DNA of 64,000 nucleotides from contig NZ_BNCH01000005.1 in NCBI RefSeq assembly GCF_014656375.1, forward strand, positions 62,001 through 126,000, read 5' to 3'. Both the position numbers and the translations under genes were made by a program. The stretch is from Aliiroseovarius zhejiangensis. GTDB taxonomy: Bacteria; Pseudomonadota; Alphaproteobacteria; Rhodobacterales; Rhodobacteraceae. The number at the start of each line of letters is the position of its first letter. The first letter of the stretch is position 1. Under the pieces are notes generated by a model that saw nothing but the letters and a program-made list of their open reading frames with translations, did not search any database and was not told the DNA's origin. Below, one piece after another: positions 1-8,901 of this stretch.

Positions 1-3000
1 TTTGTCCAGCATCTCGATCGGGCAGACTTGCAGGAAGTTCCCTTTCTCAAGATCCCAATGCCGCAGGATTTCCGTCGCCAACTGGCTGCGGGTTTCTTCC
101 GCGTGACGTTCGATCAGCGATTTCAGTTGCGTTTCCCAATGGTCGACCGTGACCGGGTTGGTCACGAGGCTTTCCATGTTCATGTATTTCTGCGCAACAC
201 CGTCAGGATCATAGAGATAGGCCATGCCGCCCGTCATGCCTGCACCGAAATTCGACCCGATCGTGCCTAGGATCACTGCGACACCGCCGGTCATGTATTC
301 ACACCCGTTCGATCCGCAGCCTTCGATTACCACATGCGCGCCCGAGTTGCGCACTGCGAATCGTTCACCCGCACGCCCGGCGGCGAACAGGAACCCGTCC
401 GTCGCGCCATAAAGCACCGTATTGCCGATGATGGTGTTGTCCTTGGCCACCAGCGGGCTGGACAGCGGTGGACGCACCACGATGGTGCCACCGGACAAGC
501 CCTTGCCGACATAGTCGTTGGCGTCGCCCGACACTTCGAGCTTGAGACCCGGTGCCGCGAACGCGCCCAGCGACTGCCCGGCCGAGCCCTGCAGCTTCAC
601 CGTCAGGTGATCCGGCTGCAGGCTGTTGCGCATTCCGAACCGCTTCACGATATGGCTGGAAATCCGCGTGCCGACCGTCCGATGCGTGTTCTGCACCGTA
701 TAGGACAGCTGCATCTTCTCGCCATCTTCAAGGAAGCGATGGGCGTCGCGCACGATCTCGGCGTCCAGCGTATCGGGCACCGCGTTACGGTCGCGATTGC
801 GGTCATAGACGATCTTGTCCGCCCCATCGACGACCAGCAGAAGCGGGTTCAGGTCCAGATCGTCCAGATGCGCCGAGCCACGGCTGACCTGGCTCAGCAA
901 ATCCGCGCGACCAATCACCTCGTCCAGTGACCGTGCCCCGATCGAGGCGAGGATTTCCCGCACTTCTTGCGCGTAGAAGGTGATCAGGTTGACGACCTTA
1001 TCCGCGCTGCCGGTGAACTTCTTGCGCAGGTCTTCGTCCTGCGTGCAGACACCCACGGGGCAGGTATTCGACTGACACTGACGCACCATGATGCAGCCCA
1101 TCGCGATCAGGGCGGCGGTGCCGATGCCGTATTCCTCGGCCCCCATCATCGCGGCCATGACGATGTCACGCCCCGTGCGCAGACCACCATCGGTGCGCAA
1201 CGTCACCCGGTCGCGCAGGTTGTTCATCGCCAGCACCTGATGCGCCTCGGTCAGGCCCATTTCCCAGGGCAGACCCGCGAATTTGATCGAGGTTGCGGGC
1301 GACGCGCCCGTGCCGCCATTGTGGCCCGAAATCAGGATGACATCGGCCTTGGCCTTCGCCACACCGGCGGCAATCGTGCCGACACCCGAGGCCGCGACCA
1401 GCTTCACCGTCACCTTACAGCGCGGGTTGATCTGTTTCAGGTCATAGATCAACTGCGCCAGATCCTCGATCGAGTAAATGTCGTGGTGTGGCGGCGGTGA
1501 AATCAGCGTCACGCCCTTGGTCGAATGGCGCAGACGGGCGATCAGGTCGGTGACCTTCATGCCCGGCAGCTGGCCGCCCTCGCCGGGCTTGGCGCCCTGG
1601 GCCACCTTGATTTCCAGTTCTTCACACTGGTTCAGGTATTCGGCGGTCACACCAAAACGGCCGGACGCCACCTGCTTGATCTTGGCCGACGGGTTGTCGC
1701 CGTTGGGTTCGGGGTGGAAATGCGCAGGATCTTCCCCGCCTTCACCCGAATCCGACTTCGCGCCAATGCGATTCATCGCGACGTTCAGCGTCTTGTGTGC
1801 CTCGGGGCTGAGCGCCCCCAGCGACATGCCCGGCGTCACGAAGCGTTTGCGGATCGCGTTGATGCTTTCCACTTCCTCGATCGGAACCGGATTGCCCATC
1901 GGCTTGATGTCCAACAGATCGCGCAGGTGGATCGGCGGGTTGGCCCGCATCCGGGCCGAATACTGCTTCCACATCTGGAACGAGGCCCGGTCGCACGCCG
2001 ATTGCATCAGGTGCATCGTCTGCGCTTCCCATGCGTGGGTTTCACCCGACCGGCGCGCCTTGTAAAAGCCACCCACCGGAAGCACCTGATTGCCACCGCC
2101 AAAGCCTGCGGCGTGGACCTCTTCCAGCTTCTTCTGGATACCGTTCACGCCGATGCCGGAAATACGCGAGGTCATGCCGGGGAAATACTCCGCCACCATG
2201 GCGCGGCTCAGCCCCACGGCCTCGAAATTCAGGCCACCGCGATAGGACGAGATGACCGAAATGCCCATCTTTGCCATGATCTTGAGCAGACCCTGGTCAA
2301 TCGCCTCGCGATAGTGGCGCACCGCTTCGCTAAGCGAACACTCCAACAAGCCGCGTTCAATGCGATCCGCCAGACTGTCCTCGGCCAGATAGGCATTCAC
2401 CGTGGTCGCACCACAGCCCACGAGCACTGCGAAGTAATGCGGGTCCAGACATTCCGCCGACCGCACATTGACCGAACAGAAGGTGCGCAGACCCTTTTTC
2501 ACCAACCAGCTGTGAATGGCGGATGTAGCAAGGATCATCGGCATGGCGATGCGATCCTTGCCCTGCCCCTGATCGGTCAGCACAAGGTGGCCAGCGCCCG
2601 AGCGCACGGCGTCTTCCGCCTTGGCGCGAATGTCGTTCAGGGCAACGCGCAATGCCCCCTCGTCGCCCCCGGCGGGGAAGGTGCAGTCAATTTCCGCCAT
2701 CTGAGCGTTGAACGCTTCGGTCAGTTTCTTGAACTGCTCGTTGCCGACAAAGGGGCTTTCCAGAACGATGATCTCGGTCTGTGTGCCGCTTTCATCCAGC
2801 ACGTTTTTCAGGTTCCCGAACCGGGTTTTCAACGACATCACGCGGAACTCGCGCAGGCTGTCGATGGGCGGGTTGGTCACCTGGCTGAAATTCTGGCGGA
2901 AGAAATGGCTCAGCGGGCGATACTTGGTGGACAACACCGCAGACGGCGTATCATCCCCCATCGAGGCCAGCGATTCCTTGCCGTCCTCGGCCATCGGGGC

Positions 3001-4491
3001 CAGAATCTGCTCCAGCTCTTCCAGCGTGTAGCCGGCGGCCAGCTGTCGACGGCGCAGCTCTTCGCCGGTAAAGATCGGCTGTTCCTCGACCTGGTTCAAT
3101 TCATCGCTCAACTCGCTGATCTTGCCGACCCACTCGCCAAATGGCAGGGACGCCGCCAGCCGGTCCTTGATTTCGGTGTCGTGATACAGCTTGCCCTCGA
3201 CCGTATCGACGGCCAGAAGCTGCCCCGGCCCCAACGCGCCCTTTTCCACGATGCCTGCTTCGTCAATCGGAACCATCCCGGCTTCGGATCCCGCGATCAC
3301 CAGACCCTCGCCGGTGACGACATAGCGCATCGGGCGCAAGCCGTTGCGGTCAAGCCCGGCACAGACCCAGCGGCCATCGGTCATGGCCAGGGCGGCGGGG
3401 CCGTCCCACGGTTCCATCACCGAGTTGCAATAGGAATACATATCCTTCCACGCCTCGGGCAGTTCGACGGCCTGTTTCGACCAGCTTTCCGGCACCAGCA
3501 TGGTTTTGGCCATCGGGGCCGACCGGCCCGCACGCACCAGAACCTCGAACACCGCGTCCAGAGCGGCCGAGTCGGACGACCCGCCCGGCACGATGGGTTT
3601 GATGTCTTCGGCCAAATCGCCAAAGGCAGAGGATGCCATGCGAATCTCATGGCTTTTCATCCAGTTCAGGTTGCCCTTCAGCGTGTTGATTTCGCCGTTA
3701 TGGGCCAGCATCCGGAACGGCTGCGCCAGCCACCATTGCGGGAAGGTGTTGGTTGAATAGCGTTGGTGATAGATGGCGAAGGTCGAAATGAACCGCTCAT
3801 CCATCAGGTCGGGATAGAACTCGGCCACTTGTTCGGCCAGCATCATTCCCTTGTAGATGATCGAACGACAGGACAGCGACGCAATATACAACCCGTTGAT
3901 ATGCGCGCTGGCCACGGCTTTTTCGATGCGGCGGCGGATCACATAAAGCTCGCGCTCGAAGGTTTCTTCATCGACCCCTTTCGAGTTCGAGATCATGATC
4001 TGCTCGATTTCGGGCCGTGTGGCGTTGGCTTTTTCGCCCAGGCAGGTGATGTCTACAGGCACGTGGCGCCAGCCATAGATATGATAGCCCATGCGCAGGA
4101 TCTCGGATTCCACGATGGTTCGGCACGCTTCCTGTGCACCGAAATCCGTGCGCGGCAGGAACACCTGACCGACAGCGATCAACTGATCCTCGCGGGGCTC
4201 GTGCCCGGTGCGGCGGATCTGATCATAGAAGAACGGCACAGGGATCTGGATGTGAATACCCGCCCCGTCGCCCGTCTTGCCATCGGCATCCACCGCGCCC
4301 CGGTGCCAAATGGCCTTCAGCGCGGCAATCCCGGCCTCGACCACATCGCGCGAGGGTTTTCCCTCGACCGACACCACAAGACCAACGCCGCACGAGCTGT
4401 GTTCGTCCTCTTCGCGATACAGGCTGTGTTCGGCCATGAATTTGCGCTTGGCTTCCTCGCGGCGGACCCAATCGGCATCATATTTCGTCAT
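1..4491 (-). CDS. gltB: Glutamate synthase (NADPH) large subunit, 3' end beyond the window
   Basis: GltB makes glutamate from 2-oxoglutarate and glutamine-derived ammonia, working with GltD. The reading frame is open through 1497 codons to the left edge; the family is about 1500-1520 residues, so only a few C-terminal residues are missing. The start is the ATG at 4491. The motif HSSCGVG puts the N-terminal nucleophile cysteine at residue 34 after a short propeptide, as expected for a class II amidotransferase whose propeptide is cleaved. The segment QRYSTNTFPQWWLAQPFRMLAHNGEINT is split here only for reading: key words are QRYSTNT and AHNGEINT, both typical of GltB. It lies 58 bases downstream of gltD on the same strand, so the order is gltD-gltB. 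Confidence 0.96.
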   Translation of the reverse strand, partial: MTKYDADWVRREEAKRKFMAEHSLYREEDEHSSCGVGLVVSVEGKPSRDVVEAGIAALKAIWHRGAVDADGKTGDGAGIHIQIPVPFFYDQIRRTGHEPREDQLIAVGQVFLPRTDFGAQEACRTIVESEILRMGYHIYGWRHVPVDITCLGEKANATRPEIEQIMISNSKGVDEETFERELYVIRRRIEKAVASAHINGLYIASLSCRSIIYKGMMLAEQVAEFYPDLMDERFISTFAIYHQRYSTNTFPQWWLAQPFRMLAHNGEINTLKGNLNWMKSHEIRMASSAFGDLAEDIKPIVPGGSSDSAALDAVFEVLVRAGRSAPMAKTMLVPESWSKQAVELPEAWKDMYSYCNSVMEPWDGPAALAMTDGRWVCAGLDRNGLRPMRYVVTGEGLVIAGSEAGMVPIDEAGIVEKGALGPGQLLAVDTVEGKLYHDTEIKDRLAASLPFGEWVGKISELSDELNQVEEQPIFTGEELRRRQLAAGYTLEELEQILAPMAEDGKESLASMGDDTPSAVLSTKYRPLSHFFRQNFSQVTNPPIDSLREFRVMSLKTRFGNLKNVLDESGTQTEIIVLESPFVGNEQFKKLTEAFNAQMAEIDCTFPAGGDEGALRVALNDIRAKAEDAVRSGAGHLVLTDQGQGKDRIAMPMILATSAIHSWLVKKGLRTFCSVNVRSAECLDPHYFAVLVGCGATTVNAYLAEDSLADRIERGLLECSLSEAVRHYREAIDQGLLKIMAKMGISVISSYRGGLNFEAVGLSRAMVAEYFPGMTSRISGIGVNGIQKKLEEVHAAGFGGGNQVLPVGGFYKARRSGETHAWEAQTMHLMQSACDRASFQMWKQYSARMRANPPIHLRDLLDIKPMGNPVPIEEVESINAIRKRFVTPGMSLGALSPEAHKTLNVAMNRIGAKSDSGEGGEDPAHFHPEPNGDNPSAKIKQVASGRFGVTAEYLNQCEELEIKVAQGAKPGEGGQLPGMKVTDLIARLRHSTKGVTLISPPPHHDIYSIEDLAQLIYDLKQINPRCKVTVKLVAASGVGTIAAGVAKAKADVILISGHNGGTGASPATSIKFAGLPWEMGLTEAHQVLAMNNLRDRVTLRTDGGLRTGRDIVMAAMMGAEEYGIGTAALIAMGCIMVRQCQSNTCPVGVCTQDEDLRKKFTGSADKVVNLITFYAQEVREILASIGARSLDEVIGRADLLSQVSRGSAHLDDLDLNPLLLVVDGADKIVYDRNRDRNAVPDTLDAEIVRDAHRFLEDGEKMQLSYTVQNTHRTVGTRISSHIVKRFGMRNSLQPDHLTVKLQGSAGQSLGAFAAPGLKLEVSGDANDYVGKGLSGGTIVVRPPLSSPLVAKDNTIIGNTVLYGATDGFLFAAGRAGERFAVRNSGAHVVIEGCGSNGCEYMTGGVAVILGTIGSNFGAGMTGGMAYLYDPDGVAQKYMNMESLVTNPVTVDHWETQLKSLIERHAEETRSQLATEILRHWDLEKGNFLQVCPIEMLDK

Positions 4492-4549
4492 ATCGGTTCT
4501 CCTTTCGGACGGGCTTGGGCGTGTTGACCCGGCTGGCCCGGAAAATTCG

Positions 4550-5983
4550 TTATTCGGCAGCAACCGCGCGCGCGGCGTTGAGCGAGGCAAGAATGTCCGC
4601 CCCCGCTTCGCGCCCGTCGCGGATGGCCCAGACCACAAGCGACGCACCGCGCACGATGTCGCCCACGGCCCAGACACCATCCATATCAGTCCGGTGAGTG
4701 CCAAAGGCGGCCTTGACGGTGCCCCAGCGGGTGACGGTCAGATCCTTCTCGTCCCACAAGGTTGGCAGGTCTTCGGGTTCAAAGCCCAGCGCCTTGATGA
4801 CCAGATCGGCGTCCTCGGTGTATTCCGAGCCGTCGATCACCTCGGGGCTGCGACGCCCGGTTGCGTCAGGCGCGCCAAGGCGCATCTTCTGCACGATCAC
4901 ACCAGTGACCGGATCGCCGGAAAACCCTTTCGGGGCTGACAACCAGACAAACTCCACGCCTTCCTCTTCGGCGTTCTGCGTTTCGCGTTGCGATCCGGGC
5001 ATGTTGGCGCGGTCACGGCGATACAGGCATTTCACCGATTTTGCGCCCTGCCGCACAGCGGTGCGTACGCAGTCCATCGCAGTATCGCCACCGCCGATCA
5101 CCACGACATTCTTGCCTTCCGCATTCAGCTCTCCGCTGTCGAAGGCAGGAACGGCATCGCCAAATCCCAGCTTGTTCGAGCAGGTCAGGTAATCCAGAGC
5201 CGGCACGATACCCTTTGCCCCGGCCCCCGGCCCGGACAGGTCGCGCCCTTTGTAAACACCGGTGGCCAACAGAACAGCATCATGGATCGCGCGAATATCC
5301 TGAAAGCTGATGTCCCTACCGACATTGCAGTTCAGAACAAATTCGACCCCGGCGTCTTCCAGCAGTTTCACGCGGCGCATGACCACATCTTTTTCCAGTT
5401 TGAACCCCGGAATGCCATAGGTCATCAACCCGCCCGCCCGGTCGTGCCGGTCATAGATCGTCACATTCACGCCTGCGCGCACCAGAACATCTGCAGCGGC
5501 CAGACCGCCCGGCCCGGCCCCGATGATCGCCACGCTTTCATCGCGCTTGGCGACAGGCGTGATCGGCTCGACCCACCCGTTATCCCAGGCGGTATCGGTG
5601 ATGTATTTCTCAACCGCGCCGATGGTGACGGTGCCGTGACCGGATTGTTCGATCACGCAATTGCCTTCGCACAGCCGATCCTGCGGACAGATACGACCGC
5701 AAATCTCGGGAAACGTGTTGGTCGCCTGGCTCAGCTCATAGGCCTCTTTCAGACGGCCTTCTGCTGTCATGCGCAGCCAATCGGGGATGTTGTTGTGCAG
5801 CGGGCAGTGAGTCTGGCAATACGGCACACCACACTGGCTGCACCGGCTGGCTTGCTCGGCAGCTTTCTGGGCCGCAAACTCGGCATAGATTTCGTGAAAG
5901 TCATCCTTGCGCGCTTCGGCGGCACGCTTTTCGGGCATATCCCGTCCGACAGTCACAAATTTCAACATAGGCTGCTTGGCCAT
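4550..5983 (-). CDS. gltD: Glutamate synthase (NADPH) small subunit
   Basis: GltD is the FAD protein (477 residues) that passes electrons from NADPH to the large subunit. Cysteine motifs CSQCGVPYCQTHCPLHN (about residue 47) and CGRICPQDRLCEGNC (about 93) are the N-terminal iron-sulfur ligands of the family. A FAD dinucleotide fold GAGPGGLAAADVL sits near residue 155 and a second NADPH fold VIGGGDTAMDC near 295. Length is normal. It is the first gene of the gltD-gltB pair; the 220-base gap to the divergent uppP should contain its promoter. Confidence 0.97.
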   Translation of the reverse strand: MAKQPMLKFVTVGRDMPEKRAAEARKDDFHEIYAEFAAQKAAEQASRCSQCGVPYCQTHCPLHNNIPDWLRMTAEGRLKEAYELSQATNTFPEICGRICPQDRLCEGNCVIEQSGHGTVTIGAVEKYITDTAWDNGWVEPITPVAKRDESVAIIGAGPGGLAAADVLVRAGVNVTIYDRHDRAGGLMTYGIPGFKLEKDVVMRRVKLLEDAGVEFVLNCNVGRDISFQDIRAIHDAVLLATGVYKGRDLSGPGAGAKGIVPALDYLTCSNKLGFGDAVPAFDSGELNAEGKNVVVIGGGDTAMDCVRTAVRQGAKSVKCLYRRDRANMPGSQRETQNAEEEGVEFVWLSAPKGFSGDPVTGVIVQKMRLGAPDATGRRSPEVIDGSEYTEDADLVIKALGFEPEDLPTLWDEKDLTVTRWGTVKAAFGTHRTDMDGVWAVGDIVRGASLVVWAIRDGREAGADILASLNAARAVAAE

Positions 5984-6204
5984 CCTGGCTCTCCGTCAAT
6001 TTGGCTCGGTCCTGCGCTTTTAGACAAGGCCGGGCGGGATTAAAAGACAGCATTACTGACCTTTTTACCGTTCCAGTGCACTTTTTTTCACTTTCCCGCC
6101 CCAAGTCACCTATTTTTATGTCAGTATATATTACCCTTTATCCCTCTTCCCTTTCCAGACGCGTTCTTTAGCTTGCGCCGCAACCCATTTCAGAAGGTTC
6201 ACGC
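5984..6204. other. Intergenic region between gltD and uppP
   Basis: This 221-base spacer separates two divergent genes and is clearly more AT-rich than its surroundings around 6060-6160. It must hold both promoters. I see no convincing small gene or strong palindrome. An AGAAGG ribosome site lies just before the uppP ATG. Confidence 0.5.
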
Positions 6205-7008
6205 ATGACCCTTGCCCATTTGTTTCTTGTCGCCGTGATACAGGGAATCACCGAATTTCTGCCGGTCTCGTCGTCTGGGCACCTTGCACTTGTCCCGCAC
6301 CTGACCAACCTGCCCGATCAGGGGCAGACGATTGACGTGGCCGTTCATGTGGGCACCTTGGGGGCGGTCGTCCTGTTCTTCTGGCGCGATGTGCGCATGG
6401 GTCTGGCCGGGGTGCCCCGCATGCTGACCGGGCGGATCGACACGCCCGGCGCACGTCTTGCTTTCCTGCTGGCGATTGCCACGATCCCGGCCATCGCGAT
6501 CGGCCTGATCCTGAAGCTGACCGGGCTGAATGACGCGATGCGGTCGGTCAAGGTCATTGCCTGGACGATGATCCTGTTCGGGCTGGTGCTATACTGGACC
6601 GATCAGAAGGGCGCGTCGACGAAACGGGCCGAAGTCTGGACGCTCAAAGATGCCATCATCATGGGGTTCTGGCAGGCGCTGGCGCTGATCCCCGGAACGT
6701 CCCGATCCGGCGCGACCATCTCGGGCGCGCGCGCCCTGGGATATGACCGTCACGACGCGGCCAAACTGTCGATGCTGATGTCGATCCCGACGATCTTTGC
6801 ATCCGGCGTGTTGCTGGGGTCCGAGGTTGTGGCCACCGCCAACATGCAGGTTGCCAGGGACGGTGCCATCGCGGCGGTTCTGGCGTTTCTATCCGCCCTT
6901 CTGGCGCTGAGCCTGATGATGCGGCTGCTCAGAACCGTGAGCTTCACGCCTTATGTGATCTATCGGCTGTTGCTGGGGGCCGTGCTGCTGATCATCGCCT
7001 ATCAATGA
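6205..7008 (+). CDS. uppP: Undecaprenyl-diphosphatase UppP (BacA family)
   Basis: This integral membrane enzyme of 267 residues removes a phosphate from undecaprenyl diphosphate and so recycles the lipid carrier for peptidoglycan and other envelope polymers; extra copies give bacitracin resistance. Two family signatures are visible: GITEFLPVSSSGHL near residue 15, with the catalytic glutamate and serines, and PGTSRSGATISGARALG near 160, with the conserved arginine. The rest is a series of hydrophobic helices. AGAAGG precedes the ATG at suitable spacing. The gene is monocistronic, ending at a bidirectional hairpin shared with the convergent next gene. Confidence 0.96.
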   Translation: MTLAHLFLVAVIQGITEFLPVSSSGHLALVPHLTNLPDQGQTIDVAVHVGTLGAVVLFFWRDVRMGLAGVPRMLTGRIDTPGARLAFLLAIATIPAIAIGLILKLTGLNDAMRSVKVIAWTMILFGLVLYWTDQKGASTKRAEVWTLKDAIIMGFWQALALIPGTSRSGATISGARALGYDRHDAAKLSMLMSIPTIFASGVLLGSEVVATANMQVARDGAIAAVLAFLSALLALSLMMRLLRTVSFTPYVIYRLLLGAVLLIIAYQ

Positions 7009-7009
7009 A

Positions 7010-7035
7010 AAAGGCGCGGTCTGTGCCGCGCCTTT
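7010..7035. terminator. Bidirectional hairpin terminator between uppP and the NDUFA9-like gene
   Basis: A perfect 10-base stem, AAAGGCGCGG paired with CCGCGCCTTT, has a 6-base loop and A/T tracts on both sides. It starts right after the uppP stop codon and lies between two convergent genes, so it can serve both. Confidence 0.85.
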
Positions 7036-7056
7036 GTAACCTTGTGATCCGCACCG

Positions 7057-8043
7057 TCAGCCGTTGGTGCGCAGGTTCTTGGCCGAGTTCTGAATGGCCG
7101 CATACTGCCCATTGTGCCGAAACCGCCACAGGTAATCGGGCAGGATCGCCTCGGTCGCGGTGGGGGTAATGCCCAGATCGGCAAAGCCCTTGGCGTCATC
7201 GGCCACCACATTGTCATGCGCCAGCGACCGCACCTGATCGCGGGTCAAAGGCGCCTTGATCAGACCACCCGAAATCCACTGGATAAAATCAAAGATGGCC
7301 GCTTGCAGCTTCGCGATGCCGAAGGGCAGGTTGATCACGGCACGACGACGCTGAACCACCTCCAGCATCTCGTCGATCAACTCGCGCAGGGTCGCCACAT
7401 CCGGCCCGCCCAGCTCGTAAATACCCGGATCGACCTGACCCAGAACGGCCTTTTCGGCGGCGGCAGCCACGTCATCGACATAGACCGGCTGAAACTTGGT
7501 GTCGCCCCCGGTGATCGGCAGGATCGGCCCGAACCGGGTCATCCCGGCGAAACGGTTGAAAAACTCGTCCTCGGGGCCAAAAATGACGGACGGGCGCAGG
7601 ATTACCGCCCCCGGAAACGCGGCCTGGACGCCAGCTTCGCCCTGCGCTTTGGTCTGCGCATATTCGCTGTCGCTGTCCGCGTCCGCCCCGATGGCCGACA
7701 GTTGCACCAGTTGGTCCACTCCCTGCTCGGCGGCGATCCGTGCGACGCGCTCGGCCCCTTCGTGATGGACGGCGTCGAAGCTGTTCTTGCCGATCGAGTT
7801 CAGGACACCCACGCAGTTCACCACCGCGTCCGCACCCAACATTGCCGCGCGCACCGACGCATCATCGCGAATGTTGCACAAGACCGGTTCCACCTGCCCC
7901 ACAGCCCCATAGGGTTTGACGAACAGGGCTTCATTCGGCCGGCGCACAGCCACGCGCACGCGCCACCCCTGTTTGGCTAAGCGACGCGCGATATAGCGCC
8001 CGACAAAGCCCGAACCGCCATAGATGGTGACAAGTTTGGACAT
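7057..8043 (-). CDS. NDUFA9-like NAD(P)-binding protein (atypical short-chain dehydrogenase)
   Basis: This protein of 328 residues belongs to the extended, atypical SDR group that includes the mitochondrial complex I accessory subunit NDUFA9. The N-terminal MSKLVTIYGGSGFVGRYIARR has the dinucleotide-binding GGSGFVG motif; VNCVGVL and the segment ILRPSVIFGPEDEFFNRF are typical of this group. The start is taken at 8043 because CAAGGAG lies just upstream; an in-frame ATG at 8100 would add 19 unconserved-looking residues. In Rhodobacterales such genes are usually annotated as complex I NDUFA9 subunit family proteins, but the exact reaction is unknown. It is monocistronic here and away from nuo genes. 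Confidence 0.88.
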   Translation of the reverse strand: MSKLVTIYGGSGFVGRYIARRLAKQGWRVRVAVRRPNEALFVKPYGAVGQVEPVLCNIRDDASVRAAMLGADAVVNCVGVLNSIGKNSFDAVHHEGAERVARIAAEQGVDQLVQLSAIGADADSDSEYAQTKAQGEAGVQAAFPGAVILRPSVIFGPEDEFFNRFAGMTRFGPILPITGGDTKFQPVYVDDVAAAAEKAVLGQVDPGIYELGGPDVATLRELIDEMLEVVQRRRAVINLPFGIAKLQAAIFDFIQWISGGLIKAPLTRDQVRSLAHDNVVADDAKGFADLGITPTATEAILPDYLWRFRHNGQYAAIQNSAKNLRTNG

Positions 8044-8184
8044 GGTAGCTCTCCTTGAAAACCTTGGGCTTTGCATAGCTTTCCGCGCCGCTTTGGGCAA
8101 GCCGCAAACGGATTTCTTGAAAACCCCGCGAATTGCGGTTGACAGTTCCAGCCGCTCACTTTACATCGCGGCTTCACCAACCGT

Positions 8185-8271
8185 GCCCAGATGGCGGAAT
8201 TGGTAGACGCGCTAGCTTCAGGTGCTAGTGTCCGTATGGACGTGGAGGTTCGAGTCCTCTTCTGGGCACCA
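8185..8271 (+). tRNA. tRNA-Leu (anticodon CAG)
   Basis: An 87-base class II tRNA with encoded CCA. The acceptor stem GCCCAGA pairs with TCTGGGC. The anticodon stem CTAGC/GCTAG encloses the loop TTCAGGT, giving anticodon CAG. A long variable arm is present, as expected for leucine tRNA, and the T arm has GGTTCGAGTCC. Confidence 0.97.
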
Positions 8272-8318
8272 TTTCTCAAGAACATTTCGTCAGAACACAA
8301 CGCATTCGATGGCGGTGA

Positions 8319-8603
8319 CTATTTCGTTGCCCAAACAGTGTAGCGGTCCACCAGTTCATGTTCGCAGATCTTGAAAAGAACCCAGCACGACAGTGAGAGC
8401 AGACCCCAGATCACCAGTTCGATCAATTGCCAAAGCACACCATGCCGAACCGCCTCACCGCCAAACTTGCTCAGAAACTCAAGGCTGGCCATCGACTGGG
8501 AAAACAGGTTGATCGACACGAAGGCAAAGGTCGTTGCCGTGCAGCCCGCCAGCAGAAAGACAAGAATTGAGGGCCAGCGATTGATTTTCAGGATCGTCAT
8601 CAT
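8319..8603 (-). CDS. Small hypothetical membrane protein
   Basis: A predicted protein of 94 residues that I do not recognise. It has two hydrophobic segments, about residues 12-36 (SILVFLLAGCTATTFAFVS) and 60-83 (LWQLIELVIWGLLSLSCWVLF), with a polar linker and a charged C-terminus, so it is probably a two-helix inner-membrane protein. The start lies after a reasonable AGACCTTATG context but without a strong ribosome site. It stands alone between a tRNA and the PHA genes. The regular membrane-helix pattern favours a real gene, but evidence is limited. Confidence 0.55.
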   Translation of the reverse strand: MMTILKINRWPSILVFLLAGCTATTFAFVSINLFSQSMASLEFLSKFGGEAVRHGVLWQLIELVIWGLLSLSCWVLFKICEHELVDRYTVWATK

Positions 8604-8901
8604 AAGGTCTCCGGCTCGGAGTTGGTAATGTCACAAGGGCTCTGGGCCTGAATTGAACCATAGTCGGGCCGGATTTGCATTAAATCTCGGTCGGCGGCGT
8701 CATCCTGCGAGTGTTGCCCGGCTTTCCGCTGACACGACGATTTCCAGCCCACTGGTTTGATATCAGTCGATACCTGACGCCTTCTTTCTTGCCTGCATCA
8801 CTGATAGAAAAACGGCACAAGCAGCGCGCTTTGCAAAATTCGTGAAGCATTTGCCTGCAAGGGTCGCGCGCGACGAGGGTGCAAGCAGGAGGGCAGAGCA
8901 T
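8604..8901. other. Upstream region of phaC
   Basis: About 300 bases without a convincing gene. The promoter-proximal half carries TGCA-centred elements (8789-8798, 8831-8838 and 8852-8861), and a clear AGGAGGG ribosome site lies at 8887-8893. Short reading frames through this stretch on the minus strand look like shadows. Confidence 0.5.
8789..8861. promoter_or_regulatory. Candidate PhaR-type operator cluster upstream of phaC
   Basis: Three related elements occur: TTGCCTGCAT at 8789, TTTGCAAA at 8831 and TTGCCTGCAA at 8852, with the TTGC cores 43 and 20 bases apart, roughly four and two helical turns. PhaR repressors of alphaproteobacterial PHA genes are known to bind TGCA-rich repeats (established for Paracoccus and Rhodobacter); assigning that role here is inference. 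Confidence 0.4.

Noticed and set aside
1525-3756. Very long open frame (743 codons) on the plus strand opposite gltB
   Set aside because: It lies entirely antisense to strongly conserved gltB, and its translation is rich in histidine, arginine and glutamine with no domain; this is the usual mirror frame of GC-rich coding DNA.
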